DNA of 64,000 nt from Eulemur rufifrons (Eukaryota; Chordata; Mammalia; Primates; Lemuridae): contig NC_090989.1 of assembly GCF_041146395.1 (NCBI RefSeq), forward strand, positions 54,648,501 through 54,712,500. Reading direction: 5' to 3'. This document shows, piece after piece, positions 46,651-58,605 of this stretch. Both the position numbers and the translations under genes were made by a program. Position 1 is the first letter of the stretch, and the number at the start of each line of letters is the position of its first letter. Below the pieces are notes generated by a model. That model was given only the letters and a program-made list of their open reading frames with translations, searched no databases and was not told where the DNA came from.

Positions 46651-47056
46651 CATTTCTGGGCCTACATTCATAACCACCATGCTTGGTGAAATATCTAGAC
46701 AGATCCTGGCTTTTGATGATTAGTAATAATAAATGACTTATTGTGGCTATTATAGCGCTCTTGGTTTTTCCATACATATCACCTGTACTTATTCACATGT
46801 GATTCCAGGCAGATGGCTGAAGAGGTTAATTGACTGCAGCCATTTAGTCAATATTCACCAAAGTAGATTTCTAGGTCCTCTAGACTCTTTGTTCATGAAT
46901 GTCTCTGTATTTTGGTCTTCCACAGGCATAACCCATGCTTTTAACAAACCCAGCTATATGGAATATTATTGAGTGTTACATTCTACTTCTTTTTTTCTAT
47001 ATGTAATATCTCACACTTTTTTACTAATATAAACCAAAGTATATTTTCTTTAATCT
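46651..47056. other. Unique sequence
   Basis: No recognisable gene or repeat. Confidence 0.4.
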
Positions 47057-47062
47057 GTGTGG
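47057..47062. repeat. Left target-site duplication of MLT1-type LTR
   Basis: GTGTGG, also at 47456-47461. MaLR elements make 5-base duplications; the sixth base may be chance. Confidence 0.6.
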
Positions 47063-47455
47063 TAGTTTGCTTGGGCTGTCATAATAAAGTATCACATGCT
47101 GGGTGGCTTAAACAACAAAATTTTATTTTCTCATGATTCTAGAGGCTAGAGGTCAGAGATCAAGGTATCAGCAGGGTTGATTTTTTTCTGACACTTCTCT
47201 CCTTGGCTTGTAGATGACCATTTTTTTCATCTTCTACCCGAGTCTTCACATTTTCTTCTCTCTGTATGTGTCTATGTCTAAATCTCTTCTTATAAGGACA
47301 CCACTCAGATTATTTTTAGGTGTACCCTAATGGCCTCATTTTAGGTTAATCACCTCTTTAAAGGCCCTGTCTCCCAATGTGGTCATATTCTGCGGAACTG
47401 GGGGTTAGAGATTCGACATTTAAATTTGGCTGGCAGCACAATTCAGCCCATTACA
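47063..47455 (-). mobile_element. MLT1-type solo LTR (ERVL-MaLR), reverse orientation
   Basis: Matches a reverse-orientation MaLR LTR: 'CTGGGTGGCTTAAACAACA', 'AAATTTTATTTTCTCATGA', 'TCTTATAAGGACACCACTCA', 'TACCCTAATGGCCTCATTTT', and an end 'CAGCCCATTACA'. It is flanked by GTGTGG on both sides. No internal viral sequence is attached, so it is a solo LTR left by recombination. Ancient and non-coding. Confidence 0.85.
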
Positions 47456-47461
47456 GTGTGG

Positions 47462-47985
47462 AAGACTGAAATTACTTGTTAACATTTTAGAATTTAAAAT
47501 CATAAATCTCTACTTTACCCTTTTTAACCAAAACAAGTGAAAATTGTTCTATTTAAGTGGTTTAAAGATAATACCGACTTTCAGCTGGAATGTCAAATTC
47601 CTTCAGGGCGAGAAAAATGTCACAGAAATCCTTTGTGTCCCAGCCTCTATTTACAGTTTTGATTAGGTTAAAACCCAGGCAACTGGCCTTTCACTAAATA
47701 TTCTTACCATAGCCACTTGAGGTATTTTTGAAATTATCTGTTGGTATATCTAAATTGTTATTTCTGCTTATTAGCAATTCATTTTAACCATGTAGGCAAA
47801 ATACTAACCCGTCTTCAGGACCCAAGAGCAAATTGCTAGATTAGGCCCAACCATTTTCACCTTATTCTTCCAAAGGCCACAGCATTTGTCAACAAATACT
47901 GAGTAAAAGATGAGAGTGTCATTTGGTCCTATGTCAGTGACAAAGAGCATGGCCCTTTGCAGAAAATCCAAGCAAAGTCAGTATT
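47462..47985. other. Unique sequence
   Basis: No recognisable feature. Confidence 0.4.
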
Positions 47986-47989
47986 GCTG

Positions 47990-48230
47990 CATACTTCAAG
48001 GTATAATGTGATGAGAAATGGAGAGAGAGTTAAGGAAGGAACAGATTATGAAAGACCTTATGTGCCAAATATTTTGAACTCTAATATTCAAAGTAAATTT
48101 TCATAATGCCTATTCTGTCCTAGGTACCACTTGAAATACTAAATACACAACGATTACCTTGACAAATAATTCCTGCCCTCATGGAACTTAGTATCTCACA
48201 GAGGAGACACACATTGATCCCTAATGTGGG
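47990..48230 (-). mobile_element. L2-like fragment, reverse orientation
   Basis: 'GATTATGAAAGACCTTATGTGCC' (48043-48065), 'TATTCTGTCCTAGGTACC' and 'TCCTGCCCTCATGGAACTTA' follow the reverse L2 3' region. Confidence 0.6.
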
Positions 48231-48740
48231 GTCGTTTGAAGAATTTCACATGGTTATGTTACATTATCAGTGTTTCTTTAATTTCCCCAAAATCAGCTCT
48301 GCCAAGTTTAACTTAATTCTTAAATTTATTCCAAGTTTAATTTTTTTTGGATGAAAAAATAAAGATGCATATTAAGCTTCTAACAAAATTCCTTGATGTT
48401 AGAAAGCTAAGTCTAAAATCATGTCTCCCCATTCTTGTGACACCAAAACAAGAGATAGCTGGGTGGCCGTGATACTGTGTGACATATTTCCATGCTATAC
48501 CCCAGCCTCCTTTTAAGCTAGGCTGAGTTGGCAACCCAGAAATAGCCGTGAACTCCTGGGGCACTTTGTGTACAAACCAAGGCAAAATAATTTACAGAAT
48601 ATTTTCCCATGACTTTAAGAGGTTTTAAACTTTTCCTAATAATACAGACTTTTAAGAACTCTTTAGAACTGCCTTCAAAAACAGTTTAAAATTACAAAAT
48701 AAAATCAGGATAATTATTTTAAGATCACATATTATTTTAG

Positions 48741-48940
48741 TAGTTTTCCAAATGTAGTCCCTGGACTAGTAGCATAAATATCACCTGGAAACTTGTTAGA
48801 AAATGCAGATTTTCAGGTCCTGCCCCAGACCAAATGATCAGCAACTCTGAGGATGAGACCCAGTAACCTGAGTGATAATAAGCCCTCCGTGTTACTCTGA
48901 TGCTATTCATCTGGGAATCACACTTGGAGAATCACTCTCT
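48741..48940 (-). mobile_element. MER5A (hAT-Charlie nonautonomous DNA transposon)
   Basis: Nearly full-length: 'CCAAATGTAGTCCCTGGACT', 'ATCACCTGGAAACTTGTTAG', 'AAATGCAGATTTTCAGGTCC', and an end 'GGGAATCACACTTGGAGAAT' matching the reverse complement of the MER5A terminus. Ancient, non-coding. Confidence 0.8.
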
Positions 48941-51095
48941 TATAACCAAATCAACATTATCAACTTTGACCATTCATTCATCTTATCTACTAAAATTGTC
49001 CCGAAATGACTGAGTGGCTTCCAGAAAGCCACCCCTAGAAAATAAACTGTCCTTACTATCCACTGAGGTTATCCAAGAAAAGTACGCTGCATGATGTAAA
49101 GGTAATTGTTTAAAAAAAAAAAAAGCAGAAACAGCACAAGGGGATTACTTAGAAAGAGATAATGATTATGTGAATAAATAATCAATATACTCAATCAGTC
49201 TTGCAACATGGTTATAGAGAAATCTATGGCCTTATAGCCCAAATTTAATAGGAGCAAATTTATATTTTTATTTCCTAACATATTCTGTCATCTTTTCTCC
49301 ATAATATGTGTACAAAACAAGCTATCAAATTGGTGCATCTCAAGCAGGTAATCTTTTATTTTGTACTTCATCGTTGATTCTAAGGACATTTTTGACCCTA
49401 ATTACTTTATTATTTTACTCCCTTAATAAAAATGATAACTGCAGAAACTAGAAACCATAAGGACAAACTCCCAAAGCACTTCACCAAGTAGAAGGCTGAC
49501 ATTTTTACACTCTATAGCACAGGTAATCTTCAGTGGGAAATACTGCAATTCCACATGGCTGTAGATTGAAAAAGAAGAGTGCCATTTCTTACAGGCTTTA
49601 ATTTGCCAATTCTATTAAAATGTTCTTTTACTAATAAAAAATCTTATAAGAATTTGGTATTTGTAAAATGGTTATTTTTTTAAGGAATGAATGATTTCTT
49701 TGGAAATTCATTTTTAGGTACATTGCTCCTCCTTTCAGACTCACAAATTCAGAATAATGGAAAGAAAGACAGTTGTGGTTTTACTAAATGAGTGAATATG
49801 TGGAAATATTACATAATCAGAAAGGTTTATGTCTTAGTACAAGTGAGTAGAATTCTAAATAGTCCTGAAGTTCTCTTTCTATTGATTTATATTCAGACGA
49901 AAAAGCCCTGCTCTATAAACCAGGAAAGAACAAGCATGCAGACAGATAATACGGCTATATTAGCTGCTGTGTCAGCAGTTTTCCGTCCTCAGATTAATGC
50001 ACAAAGGGAATCTCCTGACATCTGTTTGTGTGCCACAAACAAGACAAACACAAAGGCAATCTACTAACCAGCATAAATTACACATGCATTTCTTGTCACT
50101 TATTACCAAATGGGTTACTGCTACTCTCAGAAAACTGTTAAGCATTTTTCTTTAACAGAACAAAAGTCTGGAAACACTTAATAAACTCCTTTTGAAATGA
50201 AGAAGTGGCCTATTTGTATTGCATGTTTTCTAGACCTTATTTCAATTATTTCTTATTAAATATCCTGCTCTCTAGTGTCTAGGTGCCAGGGAAGTAATTT
50301 CCTGTGAACTCTCACTGACTTTGTGTTAAATTCTAGTAGATGGTAAAAAGAATATGTTAGCTATCTTGAAGGAATGAGGAAAACATGCAAAATACAGAGA
50401 TTTAATTGTTTAAAAAGATTCAGACCTCTGTCCTCCTCACACCAACAAAGTGTTTTCTCATTAGGAAATCAGAAAAGTAGCCTTCCCTCACATCAGACAT
50501 GCCTTAATTACTGGCAAAATCTAGAATAGCTGTTCTACTTTCTCTGCCCTACCAATTAAAAAAAAGTTAAGTTTCCCTAGAGAATAGATTGACAGCTACA
50601 AAGCAGTTTGGGAAAAGTCTGCTGTCAGGCAAGCCTGCGACTGATTTTTCAGACACTACACAGCTCCTTCCCATACTAGGAAAATGCAGAAAACTATTAT
50701 TTACCCACAGGGAAATAAGTTGTCAGCTGGAATGACTTGGCTTTTGTAACATGTCTATGCCCACTTAGATATTGATAAAGTATCTAGTTAGAAGAAATCT
50801 TTGACTATAGTAAGGAGATGACTAGGAGGAATTTAGAGATAGCCCAGCAAGAAAACCACTAGGGTTAGTCTGACTCTCAAACTTCAGCCAGGTAGTATTG
50901 CTTATCCGGGTCTGTGTGAAAAGAAAAACATCCGAATTGCATCTTGTAAGCAGGAATAAAGGCCTTTTAAATCAGGGATGGCTGTCATGGATGAGAGAGG
51001 GGGAGGGTGGCACTCAGGTCAGAGGTTATCATTCTTTATGGGAAGAGGGGATTCTATCCAAGTGCTACTCAGATGTCTAGTGAGCATCTCAAATT
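48941..51095. other. Mostly unique sequence
   Basis: No gene recognised. Contains a low-repeat block at about 49880-50070 with a MARE-like palindrome (see findings) and an A13 run near 49112. The 91-codon frame at 49792-50067 overlaps this block but shows no domain. Confidence 0.4.
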
Positions 51096-51099
51096 CATT

Positions 51100-51850
51100 C
51101 TGCCCGTAAGTGAACCAAACTTTTCTTCCTCTCCCTACCACTCACTCTAACCCCACCCGCAGTCTTCCTTCCACCTGCCCAGGACAAAGACCTGGGAGGT
51201 ATCTCTGATTTCCCATTTCTCTTCATCCCTTGCATCCAATATCTCAGGATATCCAGTTGGCTCAACTTTCAAAAGAAATCCAAAATCCGCTGTATGTATG
51301 TTTGTATGTGTTATCATCCTGGTAGTAGCTATTATTATTTCTTTTAGGAAACCTAGAAACTCTACCCATCCCAACATACACAGGCAGTTTATTTACCACA
51401 TAAGAAAAAAAAAATGAATTTTTTCAACAATTTAAGTCAGATAATGTCACACTCCTATTCTTCTGCCTAAAATAGCCTTTGCACTGGCTGTTCCCTCCAT
51501 TTGGAGTATCTGTCCCCCTGCTCCAGATACCTGCTAGGCAAACCCCTAGTTCCTTCGCATCCTTGCTCAAATTTCACCTATGCAGGTGGCTCTGGCCTCT
51601 TTGCAATCTTTCCTAGCACTCCTATTCCTCTTTACTCTCATTTATTTTCAGTAGTATTTATATATTAATATACCATGTAATTTACTTACTGATTAGGATT
51701 TTTGCTTGTTTCTATTTCTCCTACTAGAATACATGCTTCACAGTGCAAGAGATTGGAGGCGATTGTGTTTACTAATGAACCCTAAGTGCCTGTAGCAGTG
51801 CCTAGAATATATTAGACTTTTAATAAACATCCATTTAAAGAATAAATAAT
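51100..51850 (+). mobile_element. L2 LINE 3' region, long fragment
   Basis: One of the better preserved L2 pieces here: 'GATATCCAGTTGGCTCAACT', 'CCTTTGCACTGGCTGTTCCC', 'CATCCTTGCTCAAATTTCAC', 'AATACATGCTTCACAGTGCA' and 'GTAGCAGTGCCTAGAATATA' in the proper order, ending near 'TTTTAATAAACATCCATT'. The reverse-strand frame of 76 codons at 51147-51377 is a shadow. Confidence 0.8.
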
Positions 51851-51859
51851 GTTTGCATA

Positions 51860-53010
51860 TCAGCTTGAAGGATTACATTCAATTAATATTATGGATATTA
51901 CAACTCTGAAAATAAAATGTTGAATTCACATACAAACATACATACAGAAATCTAGGTTTTCATGATAATCATTTTTTAGTTGCTTCTCCCATCCAGTTTA
52001 TTAAACTATTAATGGAGACATAAAATTTCAATAGGCTCAGATAGAATGATCTACATAAGTATTTCAAATAAGAAAAAAGAAACTGAAGAAAGAGATTACA
52101 TTAAACCCTTGAGTTTCTACAGCTGCCTAAGATGAGTTCCTATGTTCCTCATTAAAAGTTTATTAAATGAGTCAATTTCCTATTTTCTATAATGCTTTCT
52201 CCAAAACTTTTATAGTGGCATATGTTTTTAATCTGCAGTTATAATAATATAGTTATTAAATTAAATGAGTGCATTTAGCATAATTATCTTAAGTAGATAA
52301 AAACTATATTTTCAGCCACTTGGTTCCAGACTGAATTCTTTATTCAATTTTATGTTGATGATTAAATTCCCCTTTGCCGTGAGCTAAAGCTCTTGATCTA
52401 CACATCTCTTAGCTCTGTAGAACTTGCCAGCATACCGTAGGAAAGAACCACTAAAAAAGAAAGAATATCATTTAAAAGTAACTGAATTGTGTTGTGTTAG
52501 ATGATTATGGTGTTTTTTAGTATGTACCCTGGAAACGACCTTTTTGAAACTGTCTTATATTTGTGAAATGTTCCAGCCAGTGATGTAATTGGGCACAAAG
52601 AGCATAGAACTATAGGAAGACCTTTGTAACACACTGGAAATAGTTGTGGCAAGGTTAACCCCCAGCCTAGGCATCACTCTAAATCATGGCACGCATTCCC
52701 AAGGTAAGACACTAAGACACTTTCCAGTGGAAAGCAGGCGCAGGCTACTTTGCTTTTAGCAATCTCCCCCTTGTGGCCATAGTATGAATGACCACATGGG
52801 CTATGGCCTTGGTGGACCTGAATTGCTTTGGGTTCAGTAGCAATACCAGCACCTAACTGATCATGAGTCCCTCTATGCAAAGTAACTTTAGTGCCTGAAA
52901 AACTTAATTCACTCAATTAGCAAATTTAAATCACAACTTACGACAATATTTTGTACCCATCCCACAGCTAATTTGAGCAGCTTTTAAGAAAACAGGATCT
53001 AGATGTAGAC
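51860..53010. other. Unique sequence
   Basis: No gene or repeat family recognised. An 80-codon reverse frame (52674-52916) is open but has no recognisable domain. Confidence 0.4.
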
Positions 53011-53019
53011 TCTTCTTAT

Positions 53020-53140
53020 ATCTACTGGCCCTATAAAGTGAGAATAGCAATAATGCCCATCTTATAGAAGACTGAGAATTAAATGCAAAGAACCTAGCAC
53101 AGTATTGAATGTGTAAATACTTAATAAGTGTTCCTTATTC
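53020..53140 (+). mobile_element. MIR/L2-like fragment
   Basis: 'AATAATGCCCATCTTATAGA', 'CCTAGCACAGTATTGAATGT' and 'AATACTTAATAAGTGTTCC' look like the MIR 3' half. Confidence 0.5.
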
Positions 53141-53865
53141 ATATTATCTAATTTTTACTGCCAATTTGTAGAAAAGTGCTTTCTCAAAAAATCCTCTGAA
53201 CTAGAGCCTCCTCGTCAGAAAAACCAGAAAGTTTCACACTAACTTAAATTCATTACATAATCATGTATATTATGGACAAACAAGGTTCTGATCTAGAAAC
53301 AAAAAATGTATTTGATTTTGGAGTAAAATCCATCAAAATTTTCTATAAATGAAACTCTGGATCAAGTAAAAGTGCTGGAACTCAGAAGACTAGGTAAAGT
53401 CTGTAACATCAGCTGGTACTATCGAAAAGTTATATGCTTCAGATCACAGGGAGGTATATTGCTCTTTTAATTCATTTTAATTTATTAAGCACTAAAAAGT
53501 CACAAATAAATATCCAAGTCCATTTAGCTATTTTATTTGTTTTATTTTACGATTATACTAATTATACTGATTTAAATACAAGTCAAGTCTATTGTATTGT
53601 TTGAAGAACCAATAAAAATCCCTCTGGACTCTGGGCATGATAACAAAATAAAAGGTACATATCAGTGTTGGAATGAGCATCTAGTTATCAGAAGATTAAT
53701 ATCTTTCAATTCCTGATATATCAAATTGTTCATATCTTTACATCCTTTTAAATAATTCTTTAAAGCTTTAAACATGCTTAGTAGTATATAATAACACATA
53801 TGACAGAATGAAATAATTCAAAAGTGCTTTTCTTTTTTTTTATGGGCAACAATCACACTATGTTC
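53141..53865. other. AT-rich unique sequence
   Basis: No recognisable feature. Confidence 0.4.
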
Positions 53866-53869
53866 AGTT

Positions 53870-54210
53870 TGCCAAGCTTTTACCGAGGAATGCTATGCAC
53901 TAAGATCTGTGCTAAAGGAGCACTGGTAACACAGAAATGAATAGCATATGGCCCCCACCTCCAAGGAGATGAGAGAGACATACAAAGAAATAATTAAAAT
54001 AGCAAGTGACATATGCAATTGAATAAATATTTACAGGGAGCTTAGGCTGTAAAATGGCTGTCTTTGTATGGGAAGGACAGGGACATTTGCCAGAAGGAAA
54101 ATGGTTCCTGGGAAGAACAAGACAATTTTAGACAGGCAAGGAGAAGAGAGTTTTGCAGGAAATTGGACTAGTGTGTACAAAATAACAGTGGCAGGAAGCA
54201 GCAAACTATT
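53870..54210 (-). mobile_element. L2-like fragment, reverse orientation
   Basis: 'GTGCTAAAGGAGCACTGGTA', 'ATGGCCCCCACCTCCAAGGA' and 'AAATGGTTCCTGGGAAGAAC' resemble reverse L2 3' wording. Boundaries are approximate. Confidence 0.5.
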
Positions 54211-55320
54211 TACACTCAGAGGTCTCCAAGCAGTTCTCTTTGGCTGAGACATGATTTGGTATTTTTGCCATTGTCACATCTTTGGATTGTGATATAGCAA
54301 ATATATATATTTTTTTATTTTTAGTTCTGGTGTTTTCCCAGAATATCACTTCATTAAGTCCTGTTACTTTATACTTAAAGTGTCTGGATATCTCTACCCC
54401 AAAACAGATCATACAGACACCAATGTTCATCCAAAAACAGACAAAAAAAAAAAAAAAAACCACACCTCATGATTGCAAAATATTCCCCCAAGTCTTTTTA
54501 TGTGGCTTTCAATTTGAACAGTCACTTGTTCAGTTTCTTTCTGGTAAATACTATGAAATTTTGATCATTTTTTGAATGAGCTTCTTTTGTCTACTTCCTA
54601 TTCTACATCTACATTGAATTCCACCTTGAATTCTTTCCACTGAATGCTAAATGAATAAAGTGATTGGAGGTAAATATACAGGGTATTCTGGAAGAGAAAA
54701 GTAGTTTGCTGTATGGTTCTTTTTACTATTCATTAATCTTCTTATCCTCAGGGCAACTCAGTAGTCTTTGAATTCCATTTTTACAGGAAGGAAGGAAAGT
54801 AGGAAGGAAAGGGGAATAGAATAGGCTCACATTAGGAGGTTTGGCCCCCACAAAGAGCAATTTTACAAGGAAAATTGAAACACGGGCACCAAAGTGATAG
54901 TCTTTTGCATACTTCAAATGATAAGGGGGAGAGGAGAATCGTCCCCATTGGTACCAGAATATGGTTAGGTTGTGGTATACTGAGCACTGGAGTAAATGTA
55001 GTATATTTTTGTACCCTTCAGAGTTTACAACTTTGGAAGCATAAGGAATTAATACCAAGTAAAAAGATTGAAAGCCTAAAGGATGTCTGAAGCTACAGAG
55101 AAGCTACATATTGTTAAAAATGCTTCGTGCTAGATTGAAAAAAAATAGGTTGGAGATAGAAAATATAAGAAAAGTGTTTATGAGGAAGGCTGTGTTTACA
55201 TGAGAAACTTTCCCTCTCAGCCACAAAAATGGCACCCTAGCTGCACTGGAGCAGAGCTTGCTGGGCTTCGAGGACCTGACATCTCTCCACATCCCTGCCC
55301 AAAGCCTGACCAGACTGCAT
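54211..55320. other. Unique sequence
   Basis: No gene recognised; an A17 run lies at 54443-54459. The 110-codon reverse frame at 54726-55058 shows no domain. Confidence 0.4.
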
Positions 55321-55324
55321 CACT

Positions 55325-57581
55325 CAGTAAGGGATTCAAGATGGCTGACCAGAGACACCAGCTGCCAGAGCATCTCGGAAAGAAGGAAAAGTTTTAGATG
55401 AAAGAGAAAAAACAAATAAACAAACAAACATATATTGGGTATAATTCTGAGGGAAGAGTGCCAGAACCTACAAGAGATGCCATGAGAAGTTGTGGAGCAG
55501 AACAAGAAGGAACAAAATATTAACAGAGATCAACCCCCAAGAGGCTTGGAGTCCAGCAAAAAGGGTAGGTGGAGCAGTTTGTTTCTTCCTCCATCACATT
55601 TCTGACAGTCAGTGGGTTCCCCAGCTACTGGAGAGACTTTCTACCCTCATGAGCTGCTACCCAAAAGCTGCTGCCACCAGTAAACTGGGAGCTTCTTTTG
55701 GACAAAGCACCAGGCTCCCAGCTCCCCTGGGGAGATTCCTATCACTACAGACCCGAGCTGGGATGGCAGATGCCATATTGCTTCTCTACCTACCATGTGC
55801 ATTTGTCATCCCCAGGGGGCTTCAACTCCTCAGGTTTCAACTTGTTTGCTTCCACAAAAACATTTCCCAACTCCAGCCCAAACTGCAGGAGCCACAGAGA
55901 TCCAGTGGGTCCTGGGGGATCTGTGTGACTCCAGAGCCTGTACATTATGGGCAGGTCTCCTTCTGGAGGGAGAGACAGACATGACCAGAGTGCTAGCATT
56001 CCTCCATCCAGATTCTTTTCCTCCTTTTCCCCTCCCCGACCCAGGGCTGCTGGGAGAGACAATTGAGTCACTATACTGAGGCTTCCACAGAAAATGGGTC
56101 TCAAACTTTCCCTCTTAAGGTCCTGCAGTAGACTGAGGGGTGCTCAGACTGTGAGCTCCCTGCTCACTGGCCCTCCTTGCTGCCACCTGCACAGTGACTC
56201 CATCAGAGCAGAGGACACCTGAAAAGGAGGGACATCAAACCTGCTTGAGCACTTCATAAGCAACTTGGAACCAGCACGCTTCTCCCTGGCATGATCAGGG
56301 ACTGATCTCTCAGGAACCAGGGACAGGCCTGCAGGCTGGGTCCCATACCTCTAGGATTTGATTATGTTGCTTGGGGGCACAGAAGGGATATTTCTAAACT
56401 AGCCTTGAAGGTCAAGGGAGCCCACATGGGCAGAACTGAAAGGAGAGTGCAGTGTGGCTCTTAGTCAGAGCACACTCATGGAGCACCTGTCCCCCCACAA
56501 GAAGGCCATGCTCTCAGCCCAGGCCAGGATCCTGGGTAGGGAATCTCCCTAGTCTGCCGTACACATATGGAGAGGCTCAGCTAGTTTGATATCCTGCCTT
56601 CTGGCAGTTGCTGGAGGTAAACCATAGAGAAGTGGAGGGGGAAGAAAAGCAAAACATTCCTGACAGCAAGATTGTGAATCTCAAATGGCCCTGCCTCCAA
56701 AAGCAGACTTTCTGGTTGGGTGGGGCCACTTCAGCCCCTCCCTGGTGGCTTTATGCAGAAGCTCGGAGCAGACCTTTGATCCCTGATGAAACAGCTACCT
56801 TACCAGCTTTTGTGAAGACTGAGGGTAAGCTCACCAAACCCAGCTCCACCCAGCCTCACTCCTCTACCTGCCTCTGTTGTGGCAGAGACTAAAGACTCAT
56901 CTGGAAGTTCCATAGCCCCATTCACCACCTGGGGCATCTGAGTGCTTCTCCTGAGGGATTAGAGCCAGTCACAGGTCCCATAAACAACATTGGAGCTTAT
57001 TCCCTCTGTCAACTGCTACCTGCTGACAGGGAGGTCAATTTGCATGTCCTTTACAGCATTTACGACTCAATCATACAAGATATGTTTGATTCTCACCCAC
57101 AAGGACCACCTACTATCTCAGAGATTAAACCAGACATGTAAATACAATTCACACTGTTAATAAGACCACTGGTCTGGGGAAAGAGAAAGAATTTCAAAGA
57201 CCTCTATCTTCCCTCATCAAAGAGAGACAGGGAATCTGCCCACTTACATAACTTATCACTGCCACAGCCTACAAACAACTAGCAACTGAGAAAAAAACCA
57301 CATTAAGGATACCCATAAATAAAGGTATCCAAATTGCCATCAAAGCACCCACAAAGCCAAAGATTCTTACCTAACATTTGCCATAAACCCATCTGTATGA
57401 ATGAGGGATGGGGAAAGTTCCTATTTAAATAAAAGAAAATCCAAAAATAAGAATCAACAGCTGTTCAGATCATAAGGATCTGAGAAGCAACAGATCATAA
57501 GGAATGAGTGAAAGAACTATGGAAGTATGAAAAATGAGAGTGAAAGAACACCCCCCAAAAGGGAACACTAGCTCTTTAGCA
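55325..57581 (+). promoter_or_regulatory. L1-B 5' UTR
   Basis: About 2.2 kb of moderately GC-rich sequence, with 'CCAGTGGGTCCTGGGGGATC' and similar L1P-type wording, before the ORF1 start. It does not resemble the 5' UTR of L1-A by eye. The open frames inside it (such as 55490-55984) are accidental; their reverse counterparts are open as well. Confidence 0.65.
55337..55345 (+). promoter_or_regulatory. YY1-type site at the L1-B start
   Basis: CAAGATGGC in L1 sense orientation near the 5' end, the placement known from primate L1 elements. Confidence 0.6.
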
Positions 57582-58538
57582 ATGGATACCAGCCAAGATG
57601 AAAATATTGAAATGACAGATAAAGAATTCCAAATATGAATCATAAGGAACCTCAATGAAATCCAAGAGAAAATGGAAAACTTACTCAAAGAAACCAAAAA
57701 GACAATTAAGGAAATGAATGAAAAATTCACTAAGGAGATTGACATATTTAATTTACAAAAAAAAAAAAAAAAGAAAAGAAAAAAAAAAGAACAAATGGAA
57801 GATGGAAGTTCTAGAAATGGAAAGTTCATTTAAGGAAATACAAAATACAGTGGATAGTTTTAAGAATGGACTAGACCAGGAAGAAGAAAGAATCTCAAAA
57901 CTTGAAGACAACTCTTTAAAATTAGCTCAGTAAGTCAAAAATAAAAAAGGGAGAAGTAAGAGGAATGAACAAAGCCTACAAGAAATATAGGATTGTGTAA
58001 AATAGCCAAATGTAAGAACCATGGGCATCCTTGAGGGTGAAGAAGAAAATGCATAAAGGTTGGAAAACCTATTTGATGTTATAATTGAGGACAATTTCCC
58101 TGGTTTTGCTAGAGATTTAGATATCCAGGTAAAAGAAGCTCAATGAACACCTGGGAGATTCATCACAAAGAGGCAATCACCGAGACACGTAGTCATCAGA
58201 CAGGCCAAAGTCAACATGAAGTACAAACCCCTGTCAGCCATAAGGCAAAAATGTCAAGTAACTTACAAAGAAAAACCCATCTGGCTAATTGCAGACTTCT
58301 TAACTGAGACTTTACAGCCAGAAGGGATTGGGGGCCCTATCTTCAGTTTTCTTTAACAGAAAAGCTGCCAGCCTAGATTTTGTATCCTGCAAAACTAAGT
58401 TTCATATATGAAAGAGAAATAAAGACTTTTCCAGGCAAGCAAACACTGAGAAAATTAGTCAAGACCAGACATGCCCTGCAGGAAATACTTAGAACTGAAT
58501 CAAACATGGATCAGCAAAACAGTCACCCACCAGAGTAA
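57582..58538 (+). pseudogene. L1-B ORF1, broken
   Basis: Start at 57582 (MDTSQDENIEMT). The text 'KEFQI' stop 'IIRNLNEIQ' aligns with the L1-A ORF1 phrase 'EEFQLWIINKLNNIQ', so a Trp codon became TGA. A frameshift follows near the A-rich run at 57758-57790. The coiled-coil part reopens in the frame 57718-57933 ('ERISKLEDNSLKLAQ'), and RNA-binding domain wording (TPGRFITK, SPRHVVIR, VTYKEKPI) lies farther on with further stops. The ORF end is approximate. Not functional. Confidence 0.75.
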
Positions 58539-58605
58539 AACCAGCCAAAAGCTAAAGCTCAGAGCTCATATAAAACAACAGTACAAGAGGTAAAACAAAG
58601 CAATA

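Noticed and set aside
52674..52916. 80-codon reverse-strand frame in unique sequence
   Set aside because: No domain, no splice or promoter context that I can see, and length compatible with chance.
54726..55058. 110-codon reverse-strand frame
   Set aside because: Unique sequence, no domain, and an overlapping plus-strand frame of 71 codons.
55490..56104. Frames of 164 (plus) and 104 (minus) codons
   Set aside because: Both lie in the 5' UTR of L1-B and overlap on opposite strands; no domain.
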